DNA of 22,341 nucleotides from Discostella pseudostelligera (lineage: Eukaryota > Bacillariophyta > Thalassiosirophyceae > Thalassiosirales > Thalassiosiraceae), in assembly GCA_036940085.1 (NCBI GenBank), contig JALLBK010000152.1:1-22341 (forward strand), written 5' to 3'. The position numbers were made by a program, and so were the translations under genes. The notes below the pieces were generated by a model. It made no database searches. It was given only the letters and a program-made list of their open reading frames with translations, and was not told the origin of the DNA. Of this stretch, positions 8,334 through 18,486 are shown piece after piece (position 1 is the stretch's first letter; each line of letters opens with the position of its first letter).

Positions 8334-11300
8334 TCATAACTCTTCTTCGGACTCCTCTCCAGCATTCTCTCCTTCAGCTTCGGTCTTCTCATCCTCTTCA
8401 TATTCCTCCACAATAAACGGAACATAATACCATTCGATGACTCCGCCTACATTTGAACAGGGCGTCGATTGCAGTTGATGCCCACTCCAAAGTTGCAATG
8501 ACTTTCTACCATTTGGATATCGTTCAACATCATCATACTCCCAAGGATCCCACGGCTCATCTTCGTCTTCATCTTCTATCCATGCACTCTCGTCTGCATC
8601 CCCTCGACCAAACACACCAAGACAAAGATGCGGATGTACTACCTTCTCTTTCTTCTCTAGCTGCCTTGCCATGTGTAGAGGCAACGATGCATGGATTGCC
8701 CCTCGTGGGGCGATAGTACCGTTCCCAAACGAGAATAATTGATGCCACTTCGTAGAACACGGGTAGACATTCAAATATCCACCAGGTTGGGTGCGTTCCG
8801 ATTCTACATCAAGGCAGCGACCACGTCGAGGACCGTCGCCTATTTTGATTCCGCAACTGGGACCCTTTTCAGAGTATACTCCGGGGACCATTTCCAACTC
8901 GCCAGTAGCATTTCGCTTCAATTCTCCATCCGAGCTGCAAGGACCTATATCCCATCTATTGTAGCCTTCAATCTCTTCGATGATTACTGCACCCGTCTCC
9001 CAGCCTGGCGAAAGCGTAGGTGGGACATCATTCTTGAAGCATGGCTGCAGTCCCACGGCATTACCCTCCTTCGCCAGGCCCAAACACAGCGGTATGTCGT
9101 CCTGTAACGTCTCCTTCGCCACAATAAGGACACCTTCTCCCTGAAACTCCCATTCCTCCAACGGCAGTTCAACTTCCGTTCCATTACTGTCTTTAGTCAA
9201 TTCCGCCTCACGTTTCAGCCGCTCTTCATCTTTCTGTCTTCGTAAATCTATGTAATCTTTAATATGAGGTTCGACATTGTCATCAAACTTTCGAGCAAAC
9301 AAATCTCCCGAGAGTTCGAGGACAGGAAGATAGTCGACTGTCATTGTGGTGGGACTTCGGCCGCAGTGGTCGGGGTTTCTCATGATGCATTTCCTTTGAT
9401 CTCTACCTCCCGTGGCCTCATTTTCCCATCTCTTCATCATGAATGAGTATGCAAAAACGACAAAGATGGATGAGAGTCAAGTAATGGAAGGGGTACGACA
9501 TCAATCACTCAGAAGCAACGACACATCGAACGGCAAGAGAAACACTACCGATCTAACTCACATCGAATTGCAAATGCAAAAAGTTATCATTGTGCAACGT
9601 AGCACAGAAGTGCGTGTTCCTAATCACAGTCCCAAAGAAGGCCTCATCCGCCACGACGACATGTTCAATATATTTGAGGTAGTACTCCACAAAGCTCTCC
9701 TTCGGTGGCGAGGCAAGGTACCATGCAAATTCTCGCGATATTATGAACCATTGCGACGAAGTGTAGATATCAATACCATTTCCCCGCTCGAACATCAATG
9801 GTGGTATCCGATATATCCGATGCAATGCGTCGTCGCACTCCACAAAGTAATTCCAAACCGATGGTGAGGGGTTGTTCGGACGTAATATAATATGGAGGAA
9901 ATTGGCATCGAGCGGATGCGATGCCAGTGTTTCCCGAATTTCGGTATTGGATGCCAGGGGGTAGGTAGTCGATGCTAAATGCACTAGCTTGTGAAAAGTG
10001 AAGGCATGAGGATTGTCATGTGCATCTTTTCCTGGTACGCCGGGATGCTTGTCATAATAATCCAAACCAAAGACTGTACGCAATGCCATCAATGTCGCCT
10101 TGACCATGGTGAACCCACCCCAATTGACGCGTACTCTATTCTCATTGGGGACAATACGGATGTACTCTTCTTTCCCATGAGTATTGATGGCGATATCATT
10201 CATTTTGGCAGCATACTCCACTAGACGGTGGTAGGTGGGATCCGCTGCCTCCTTCCCATCGACGTGGATGACATACCGTGTCACATCGGGAACGTACACG
10301 CTTTCAATGAGGCGGATGGTCGACTCTGGTTGATCATGCGTTAATATGACATATAGCAATTGCAGCTCATTGACATTCTCCAAGTATGTCCCTTCGGGCA
10401 CCGTATCCTTGGGAGGTTTATACACTCTGTACTGCACTTGCTGAATCGTCACACCCGATGGTAAATTCTCCCAATCAGCATATCTTGCCATGGCCTCACA
10501 TGTGTTCGGGAAATAGAAATCCTCAAAGGGGAATTTCGTTTCCTCGGCTAGACCGTTCACAAATAGTGCCATATGTTCGGCAATTTTCACACGACATTCG
10601 TGTGTTTTGGCCTTTTGGAACATGGTGGATAATCGTTGTTGGAGTGGATGAGATATGCCATTATCGGGCGAGAGTATTTGCCGAGCAGCGTCGTTTGGTG
10701 AAAGATTGGCAAGGTTGGGTAACGCAAGATATTTGGTGTGATCATTCGCCGTCTTTTTTGCTTCCTCTTCGTCATCAGAACTATCTTCATCTTCATCATC
10801 TTCGTTGTGACGGTGGTGCTTAATCTTCCCATCAGGTCCAATCTCAATGTTGGGGTAGGCATCTTTGTCAATGATTTTCATTACAGCGCGGTCGTTGGTT
10901 TCCCACACGCGGGGTACATATTTGCGTTTTGGCTTAGCTTTTGTTGTTGTTTTTGTTGCTGCTGCGGCCTTGGGTTGTTGCTTTGGTGTTGTAGTAGTAG
11001 CAGTAGCTGCAGCGGTGATTGTGGTAGTAGTTGCGGTTGTGGCAGGCTTGGTAGCATTTGCGAGATTTGCAACAATTGTTGTTGGAATTGTGGCGGTAGC
11101 GGCTGCATTTTTGACCTCCTCCTTTGTCTCATCATCTATCTCGGACTTAACTTCATCCTTTGCCTCTTCTGTTTGTTGTTGTTGTTGTTGTTGTTGCTGC
11201 CCAAGCAGCTGTTTCTCCTCATAGACCAAATCCTCCTCGCCCTCATACCAGTGATCATCACTCCAAACCTCGTCATCGCCATCTTCTGGCAGTTTATCTT

Positions 11301-11667
11301 TCAGGGGTGGTCCACGATCCAAGTCTTTTACGACCGTTCCCTCCGCGCCTCGATTGATGTTCTTCATTTCCAATAGTTTCTTGGCCTTGGCAAAGGAAGC
11401 TGCGGTGATGTTGTGCCGACGATGATGGTTGGCAGCATCGGCATTGGCAGAATGCTCGTTGCCGTCGGCGGCGGCGGCGGCATCGGTAGACGGCTTTGCA
11501 TTGCCAAACAATCCGAAGACACCCTCGGTGAGAATCGGCAGCAAAAGCAGTAGCAGTGCCAACGCTAGCGAGAGGAGAGATGGTCGGGTACGGGGTGCCA
11601 TCATCTTCATTATTTCTATTACGGCATCGTCATGGTTTGCTTGGGTGCATTGTTGCCTCAATTGCAT
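8334..11667 (-). CDS. Type II membrane GT14 (xylosyltransferase-like) glycosyltransferase with C-terminal ricin-B-like region, 2 exons
   Basis: Exons 11667-9562 and 9431-8334 join in phase 0 across a 130-bp intron (GTGAGT at 9561, AAG acceptor at 9432), giving about 1067 residues. The join is supported by family homology. Exon 1 ends in AFFGTVIRNTHFC and LHLQFD. Exon 2 supplies the end of the xylosyltransferase catalytic domain (CGRSP, then LFARKFDD). Layout: a short cytosolic end, a membrane anchor at about 30-50, and a long low-complexity stem (nine Gln, then Ala/Thr/Lys-rich). The GT14 domain starts near 434, with VNWGGFTMV near 515 and LASTTYPLASNTEI near 565. Past the catalytic end, three CL...C segments resemble a ricin-B beta-trefoil: PLCLGLA, GRCLDVES with WHQLFSFGNGT, and HLCLGVF. 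An acidic tail closes the protein. GT14 enzymes transfer xylose or GlcNAc in the Golgi; donor and acceptor are unknown here. ATGs at 11610-11601 are alternative starts. Confidence 0.85.
11173..11199 (-). repeat. CAA/CAG microsatellite encoding nine glutamines
   Basis: Eight CAA codons and one CAG (read on the - strand) encode a Gln run in the stem of the GT14 protein. On the + strand it appears as TTG repeats. Length is probably variable among strains, as is usual for triplet runs. Confidence 0.85.
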
Positions 11668-12063
11668 TGTTGCTTGCTTTTGGTGGTGGTGAAGGAGTAA
11701 TACTTAATACTGGTGCACATCTTAATCAAGACTAATTCCTACGTTGATCCTACGCAACAAATCCGTTGCCTACTGCTTCTTGTAGCGAGCGTCCTTGGCG
11801 AGCAAAGATACTATGGTTTATGAGCCTTTCTACGTTGGAATCAGTACGATCTTTCTCATGCTCATGATGTCATCATCGCTGACCTCGACCTTTGACTTTT
11901 GGCGGTCGTCATCGGCTTCGACCTTCTTCGCATTTTTTGCTATGATAAGACGATGGACGCCGCCGCCACTACCCGCTACTAGGACTTGCCTTCGACGGAG
12001 CAAATACTAACATCAGCACAGGTAGGAGTAGCACAAAAAGTCAAGCCATTGCCCAAGTTCACC
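11668..12063. other. Divergent spacer between GT14 and Cys-rich genes
   Basis: This 396-bp spacer holds the two 5' ends. The frame of the downstream gene stays open back to an ATG at 11986, which could add 26 residues, but those residues look unlike a domain. No repeated element or TATA-like box stood out. Confidence 0.55.
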
Positions 12064-13259
12064 ATGTCCGCCAACGTGATGACCAACGGCTCCAAGCCCT
12101 ACATCGTCGAAGACCGGACCATGGTGTCACGTTCCTGCGGTGACCGTATCAAAATCACACATTCCATAGAGCCGGGTCGAGAGGAGACGGGGTGTTTAAC
12201 ATGCTTTTATGCTCCTCCGGAATATCCAATATTGGCGCAATGTCCCTGCTTTGATTATCCGGAGTACATTGTCAATGAAATCAAGGCATCAAGATAGTGA
12301 GTTTGTTTTATCTCTCTCGTCATTGCTCAATTCATTCTCACCAAATTCGAAAATCTAAACACCCATCACTCCATCTATTCTCTCACTCTCATATTATCAT
12401 CGGTATCGTTATGCAACAACACCAATACCATCACCAAACAACATTCTCGTAATCTCATCAACAAACATACCAGCATCTACATTCGTGAAAATTCCATAGA
12501 ATACAACCAACCTACACTCCAACCAGCCAAATCCGAAACACCGCTCTCGGCAACATTCTGCTGCGGTCGTTCTCCCTCATCCCTTGCCGTACGTGATCGC
12601 GTTATTACCCTCTACTACGATGATTTACTAATGGACAACATAAAAGATGATACACGATGCTGTAATCCCTTCATGACATTTTGCTGTGGCGGCAAGGGGG
12701 AGGGGGTGCAATTCGAATCGACATATTGTCATGGAATGTGCTATCGTGGACGAAGTGTAGATGTGGACCTTGTGGATACATTGTGTTTGTGTTGTATACC
12801 GTGCGTGCCGGTTTGTTGTCCGGATATATTGTGTCCGTGTGCGGCAAGGGTGAGTGATTGCTCTGACAGTAGTTGATAGTTTGCACTTCTGTCTGTGGAT
12901 CAATATTGTTCAATCTTTGATTTTCAAGATTCATGATGAGAGAGAGTGTGTGTTTGTGTGGATAATATATGCAAAATGATGCTCACTAATCTTTTTACTT
13001 TCGTCGGCGTTTCCTTTTCCTCAATTCCAACATGCACAATCATTTACTTGATTCTACTGATCGTCATTCGGGGAATTGGACAAATCAAATTAATCGAATC
13101 GAAACAAAAATGAAACGAACAACACAACAATATTTGTGGACCGGGCGAATGCAGAGGACCTTGTATGTCGAGGATGCCGAGACAGCGGTGAAGATTATTA
13201 CGAGGGCAAGAGACGATGCGAGAATTCGATTGCAGTCTCCTATGACGATGGAGAGGTAG
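12064..13259 (+). CDS. Unrecognised cysteine-rich protein (3 exons, about 237 aa)
   Basis: Exons 12064-12296, 12474-12849 and 13155-13259 join cleanly. The first intron (177 bp, GTGAGT to CAG) splits a Tyr codon to give ASRYIYIRENSIEYN. The second (305 bp, GTGAGT to CAG) is phase 0 and gives CPCAAR then RTLYVEDAETAVKII. About 21 of 237 residues are Cys, many in pairs: CLTC and CPC in exon 1; FCCG, RCCN, FCCGGKG, CLCC, PVCC and CPC in exon 2. The C-terminal 34 residues form an amphipathic, Arg-rich helix-like end without Cys. There is no signal peptide or sure membrane segment, so a cytosolic metal-binding or membrane-peripheral role is possible but unproven. I know no family name; similar Cys-rich proteins may exist in other diatoms, from memory only. 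PLAC8 was considered and the spacing does not fit. The start has a CACC ATG context. Confidence 0.65.
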
Positions 13260-13403
13260 CAGCAAGGGAATTGATGAGATATCAGATGACAAAATAATAA
13301 TGTGAATGAATAATGTTGATCAAATATCATCCTGTTCACTCGTCACCACCATGCATGCTTGCTCGTGATGCTTTGCGCTCCTTTCGGATTCCAGACCAAA
13401 CTG

Positions 13404-13558
13404 CCACGTGGAAATTCACCCAGAGTCGAAGCAGGCGAAGAAATCCTCCCGCCCATATTACTGCCACGTGGACCAAATTCCCGCCAGAATATCCTCCCGC
13501 CAAGACTTGTCTTTCCCGCCAAAATAATACTCTCCCGCCAAAAATGACTGCCACGTGG
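13404..13558. promoter_or_regulatory. Mixed cluster: three CCACGTGG (G-box) and five TCCCGCC (E2F-like) motifs
   Basis: CCACGTGG occurs at 13404-13411, 13464-13471 and 13551-13558, each preceded by CTG as CTGCCACGTGG. TCCCGCC occurs at 13447, 13479, 13495, 13514 and 13533 (start positions). The copy at 13514 reads TTTCCCGCCAAAA, a textbook E2F-type site, and the one at 13533 continues into CCAAAAA. All are on the same strand and lie 70-220 bp before the fucosyltransferase-like gene. G-boxes are classical bZIP/bHLH sites; factor assignment in this organism is inference. Confidence 0.6.
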
Positions 13559-13623
13559 CTCAATGACCATGCACCATGCCTGCCACTGCCGCCGTCGCCG
13601 CGCCGGTGAGGAGATATTATTAG

Positions 13624-15817
13624 ATGCAGGGGCAGCATAGCCCTCCAACCATGGAAAGCTACAGCTACAGCGAAGCCTGGACTCTAGATAGTGTACCAGT
13701 GGTACCAGTAGGAGGTGGCGGGCGTCCTCGACGCATCATTACTGCGATATCCGCGGCGACGGCGATGACATTCGCGATGGCGACGCTTGTGCTGCAGCGC
13801 ATCTTTCACACAGCCTCAACTGAATTTCAACATTCGTGGTCATCCAAACGTACGAGAGGAGGAAGAAGAAAAAGGCAGCGGTGGCTGTTCTTCACCATTT
13901 TCCCATTGACATTGACATGTGTAGTCTTCATTCATTTTACGCGCATGGCCGGCGAAGAATTCGTCTCGACAATCCCATCCATCTCCGATAGTACAACACC
14001 CAAAGACACCTTGCCACTACGCTCATTCATAGATCCAGTCTGGGCAGAGTGGGGCACAGAAGATGGCCAGTATGAAACACTCGTTCCTCCCAGCGAAATT
14101 GACGATAGTATCGAGAATCGACTGCATTGGGACCAATCGAACAGTCACTGCGACGATGTATTCTTATTCATGCCGCAGATATTCGCTCGGAACGGTCATG
14201 GATCACAACTCAATAGTTATTTATTGGCAGCTATGATGGCCACTTATCTCGGAAAAGCAATGGTGCTACTCGAGGCAACGCAGAAGTACTCTAGATATCC
14301 CAATGGATCACAATTTGGTTGCCCCATCGACGCCTTTCAGGATCCAGAAGAGTTCTTAAACTTTGAGGGGAAGATCACGGTGCATTACGAATGAAACCAC
14401 ACTTTCCAATAGGGTTGAAGAGATTAATAGTGCATCCTACTTGGATATCACGAGATTGTCCCGTCCCGAAATGCAACAAATTATTCTACAACTCCTGGGA
14501 TGCCATTCGGACCGAACAGCGAGATAACTTCTTGTCTGTATTGCCACCGAGGGAGATCACCTGCGATACACCGACGGGGAATGTAAAGGTGACGGTGATG
14601 GGAGGCGAGGAGGCTCGTCAATTCTTTGATAGACAGTTCAAGTACAAAATGATCGATCGGTCCGACCATCGTGCAAGAGAGCGGGCATACGAGTGGGCAA
14701 CACGGCTGGGTGGGACGCACCAACAAGCCGAGGTATTCTCGAAGTTGACACACGAAACTGAGATTTGGGATTATATAAGTGCGCTTATAGCACGTTCGGG
14801 ATTGATAACGTTCCAACCATGGATTGCTCGAGATGTAAAAGAGTTCATCCGGTCGACGCGTTTGCCATTAGATTCGCCGCATGACGCTATTCATGTGAGA
14901 CGCGGGGACAAGCTAGAAGTTGATTTACGGGAGGAAGTTGTGATGTACTGGCACAATCAAGGATATGAGCGGCAAGTGGATTTTCCTCTCAATTACATTG
15001 TGAGTATCAGTTGGTAGAAGGCAGGAGTTGTCATGAAATCAAAGATCAGTACTCTCACCTATTCCACCCGTCTCAATCATGACATGGATTCGTCATCTAG
15101 CCCTTCACACAATACCTGAGACTTTGGGAAACAGACTGTTCGGATGTGTGGGGTGGATCTTCAATTAACAATCGCCCAGCGAGAACAATTTATGTGGCTA
15201 CCGACGATCCAATCACTGTGCAGGATGAGATTTCGAAGCTGCCAAGGGGGAAGGATGGCACTACAATAGTCGGAGGTAAGTTATGCCATTCATCAGTGGG
15301 TCAGTACGTTTCATGTCGTCTACTGAATCTTAAGTTGTTGTTTGTCTTGGACGACATCATATAGGCTGTGAGCGAGTGAAATTAATCATAAGTCCAGTAA
15401 CCGAAAGTTCGTACCATATAGGAGAGGGTGGACATAAGGTTGATTGCGTTGAACGTAAGTGGTCCTGTAATCTCATCATGTGCCGATTAATAGTCTGCTC
15501 GTCTGCAATCACTTACACATTAACATACACACATCAACGTTACGAGCACAGGCTACAAGCGAAACATCCATTCCATAGCCGATCTAATGATATTAACCAA
15601 AAGCAATACCTTCGTGGGAGAATATGTTTCCAATTGGGGCAGAATCGTTCGCACATTTCGAGCACGCTTGAATGATAAGTACGTTACGCATGATAGTTCA
15701 TTACGATGGGGAGCTATGTTTAGAGAGGATGGAATAACCGAGGAGCCTCCTGTATTGTTCCATGACACAAGGATTGCGTTTGGGGAAGGTAGACAAATAC
15801 AACCACCTGGATGGTAA
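13624..15817 (+). CDS. Fucosyltransferase-like enzyme (FUT8/O-FucT superfamily), about 5 exons, frame change near 14390
   Basis: Coding blocks are 13624-about 14390, about 14391-14999, 15101-15275, 15365-15454 and 15552-15817. The last three introns are canonical (101, 89 and 97 bp) and phase-consistent. The total is about 635 residues. Two hydrophobic segments (about 37-58 and 86-106) suggest a Golgi-type membrane anchor. The ATG at 13651 has a better context than 13624. Donor-binding style motifs are ARNGHGSQLNSYLLA (about 189-202), DAIHVRRGDKLEVD (compare HVRRTDK of FUT8), RTIYVATDD, and in the last exon ADLMILTKSNTFVGEYVSNW. These match the GDP-fucose-dependent fold, so the enzyme probably fucosylates a glycan or protein. 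Between 14375 and 14400 the frame must shift by -1: the first frame stops (TGA 14392-14394) while PIGLKRLIVHPTWISRDCP continues in the next frame. No normal-sized intron fits, so a missing base in the assembly or a real mutation is likely. Confidence 0.75.
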
Positions 15818-16353
15818 TGCCTATGCATGATGTGATGTCTGGAGAGAAATTGTTCCATAAAAGTAATCGACAACACCACCAGAGCCAAAAGTACCAATGC
15901 TAATCTACCGTCCTTTGTAGCCTATGATATGTCTATTGCCATTGCATCGAGGATGGATGCAGGAATGAGTGACTCGACTTCTTACTTCCACGTGGATAGA
16001 GTGTTTTCGACTCGACTCACTGCTTCCACGTGGTGGCTGGAGCGGGCTCAACCTTTCGCCTCTCTTTCTCAACTCCGACAACAACTTTCCCAGTTCGACA
16101 AATTGATCCGATCAGTAAGTGCTCTCCTACGTCGGAACTCGTGGAATGACAATACACCAAAACCAATTCCGTCCCTCTCAAAATCCATTCAATTCTCAAT
16201 TCTTCCCGTAGAGAGTACAATACCAGCCATTGGCCATGGTCATGATGCCGTCGCCATCGTAGCAAGCATTATTGAACGAACCTACGGGACGACACCGTCC
16301 ATTACTATTCATACACCTCCAACTGCTGATAATAACAAGAGAGTAGACCAACC
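15818..16353. other. Spacer upstream of the PI-PLC X gene
   Basis: This 536-bp spacer separates two co-directional genes. A frame open from 15929 runs across the next gene's start but has no family features. The distinct content is the pair of G-box repeats at 15971-16033, about 320 bp before the next start codon. Confidence 0.55.
15971..16033. promoter_or_regulatory. Two 25-bp direct repeats each ending in a CCACGTGG G-box
   Basis: GACTCGACT at 15971-15979 and again at 16009-16017 is each followed, at exactly the same distance, by TTCCACGTGG (palindromes 15988-15995 and 16026-16033). The unit repeats at 38 bp. The palindrome is the same octamer seen three times in the fucosyltransferase-like promoter. 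It probably acts on the PI-PLC X gene, or lies in the 3' end of the gene before it. Confidence 0.55.
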
Positions 16354-17913
16354 ATGGCCAGGAATTCCACCCAGACGCAAGTCACCGCCCGCAGCAGCAG
16401 TCACAGCTATCCCCAAGCCTACGCCGACGACGCCGATGATGATGTCGAGCACCACGAGCACGTGGGTCAAGAATTGGAATACAATGATTTGATCACCACC
16501 AATGACTACGCCTCCGCCTACCCACAAAAGAATTGCTGCACATGGAAGGTAGCCGCTCTCTTCCTCGTGGGTGTGGCGACCACCCTCGTCTTGTTATGGG
16601 GGGTTTTCCCCGTGGAGGACATTATAGACCCTTACATTCCGGCATTCCCAGCACCGGAAAATCCCTACACTGGTCCAGAGGCGGGGAGTCCTGCTGACAA
16701 TGGGGGGATTACCATTGGTATGCCACCCAGTCAATCTCCGGGCGAGGAATCTCAGTCTGACACGTCGGGAACCACTGTGCCGTCATTTATGCAATGTCCT
16801 GAAGATGGGTCATTGTGCTGCAATGGCAACACGAGCAATTGCAAGTTACCCGTGAATAAGATGATGTTTGGGATGGTCCATAATGCCATGTCTTCGGAGG
16901 GTGAGTGTGTCAATGCATCTAGAGACAGGCTTTGAGAAAATCTTTATTTCCATTTCGATATCCTTAATCTCTCTCCCGTTACGCATTAATTGATACATCG
17001 TATACTCACAATTTGTTGCACCACCGTCCATGTCCTTAAACAGAGGGAGGATTTATCGTTGGATACAATCATTATTTGGAACTGGAGAAGGCATTGATGG
17101 CAGGGTACCGAGGGATTAATTTGGATGTTTGTAATTGTAATGGTGCACTTCAATTTTGCCACAATGTCTGTGGTGAGTGATACTCTTATGTTCATTTCGC
17201 AAATAAATGCTCAGATATTAACATGTTCTTTTTAAACTCTCAAACCTCAAACCACTTGACGATGCAAATCAGATCTCGGCGAACGAATGCCCAACGATGT
17301 ATTCACCAACACAGCCAAGTTCTTAAATGATTACCCCTCCGAGGTGATTGTTCTCCTGTTTGAAGCCTCCGGGGAGCAAGGTCCCATCATCTGGAATGAT
17401 TTATACGACGAAATGTCCAACGTCGATGGCTTTACCGATATGATATACGTGCACACCTACGGCAACGACTGGCCAACCATGGCCGAATTGGTCAAGCAGA
17501 ACAAGCGCATCATCGTCTTCTACTTCAATGGTGGATCCTGCACCAACGATGTATGCCCAACCGGCTTTCAATACTTTTACAACCACGCAGCCGAGACTCA
17601 GTTCGAAAGTGCATCATTGGATGACCTGGAAAATTACAATTACAGTTGCGAAATCACTCGAGGTCCAGAGGAGGGGAAGGAAGCCCCAGCATTCTTCGCG
17701 GTGAATAGCTTTGTGACGCCGCCCGATCCGGAGGCGTCGAAGGTTGCTAACTCAAGGTCATCTCTTTCACAACGATTGACGAAGTGTGCCAGAATGAACA
17801 ACATGAGACCAAACTTTGTGTTCATTGACTTCTGGAGTCAGGGTGTGACGGCCAAGACGGTGCAGTTTGCCAATCAACAGTTGGTAGAAAATTCTGATCA
17901 GTATCGTAGTTGA
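16354..17913 (+). CDS. Type II membrane protein with PI-PLC X-like phosphodiesterase domain (3 exons)
   Basis: Exons 16354-16900, 17044-17172 and 17273-17913 join in phase 1 at both introns (143 and 100 bp, GTGAGT donors), giving about 438 residues. Residues 1-60 are polar and acidic (cytosolic). 64-84 is a single membrane span (WKVAALFLVGVATTLVLLW). A Pro/Gly/Ser-rich linker follows, then a short Cys segment (SLCCNGNTSNC). The catalytic TIM-barrel half starts at MVHNAMSS (H176) and continues with GYRGINLDV (R205, D210) and CHNVCDLGE (H222). The two His are 46 residues apart, close to the spacing in bacterial PI-PLC, and FLNDYPSEVIVLLFE is the typical following strand. Such single-domain proteins (PLCXD-like) cleave phosphoinositides or related phosphodiesters, probably on the lumenal or outer side here. 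Metal and calcium dependence cannot be read. No Y or C2 domain is present, so it is not a classical eukaryotic PLC. Confidence 0.8.
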
Positions 17914-18486
17914 GAGAGTTTGTCTGCTTATCAACACGGACTGTGGTCGTCAAGATCCATGATTTAGGTGATAATTTGTATTATTGTGTTCTATAATACA
18001 ACTGTTGATGTTTTATACTTACATGTTTAGCATTATTTGATGCCTCGCCTCTCTCCGCTTCTCTCGATGGCAGTTTTCCTTCTCAAATCAGCGACGGAGG
18101 CTGCTCTATTCATGACCGTATTCATCGGCGCGTGCTCATCGACCTCGAAGCAAGAAACAAACGGAGTCGCCTCCTCTTTTCGGAAGGCATACTGCCAGAT
18201 GCAACTCTTCCTCTTTGGCAGAGGAAGATACTGCTGCAGAGAATGCGAGCGGTACGAGTTCATTTCGTGAAAAAAGGACTCAACGGTGGGGTTTAAAGAC
18301 AAGTTATGAATGGATTCTCCAACAAATTTTTACATATTCTCTGTACATTAACAAAATTTGAACGATTCACAGCATTGTTCTCTTGAATTGAACAAATACA
18401 ATTCAGTGTACCCCGACGCAAGCATCCATTCCGGCATCTGGGGTTCATTCTTGCAACTTTCCCCTGCATATCCGGGTACCACATAT
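17914..18486. other. Convergent 3' spacer
   Basis: This 573-bp stretch lies between the stops of two convergent genes. Short open frames on both strands (for example 18037-18270 +) have no recognisable domain. No repeat or RNA-like structure was noticed. Confidence 0.55.

Noticed and set aside
10738..11376. Long + strand open frame rich in Cys, Leu and Phe
   Set aside because: It is the antisense of the low-complexity stem of the GT14 gene; its composition follows from the repeats.
13336..13648. Two overlapping - strand open frames of about 100 codons
   Set aside because: They read through the reverse complement of the TCCCGCC/G-box cluster; the apparent repeats in the peptides come from those motifs.
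15929..16492. Open frame of 187 codons on the + strand
   Set aside because: It overlaps the start of the PI-PLC X gene in another frame, has no domain-like pattern, and covers the G-box repeats.
18037..18302. Open frames on both strands in the convergent spacer
   Set aside because: No recognisable domain and no support from splice or start context; probably 3' UTR sequence.
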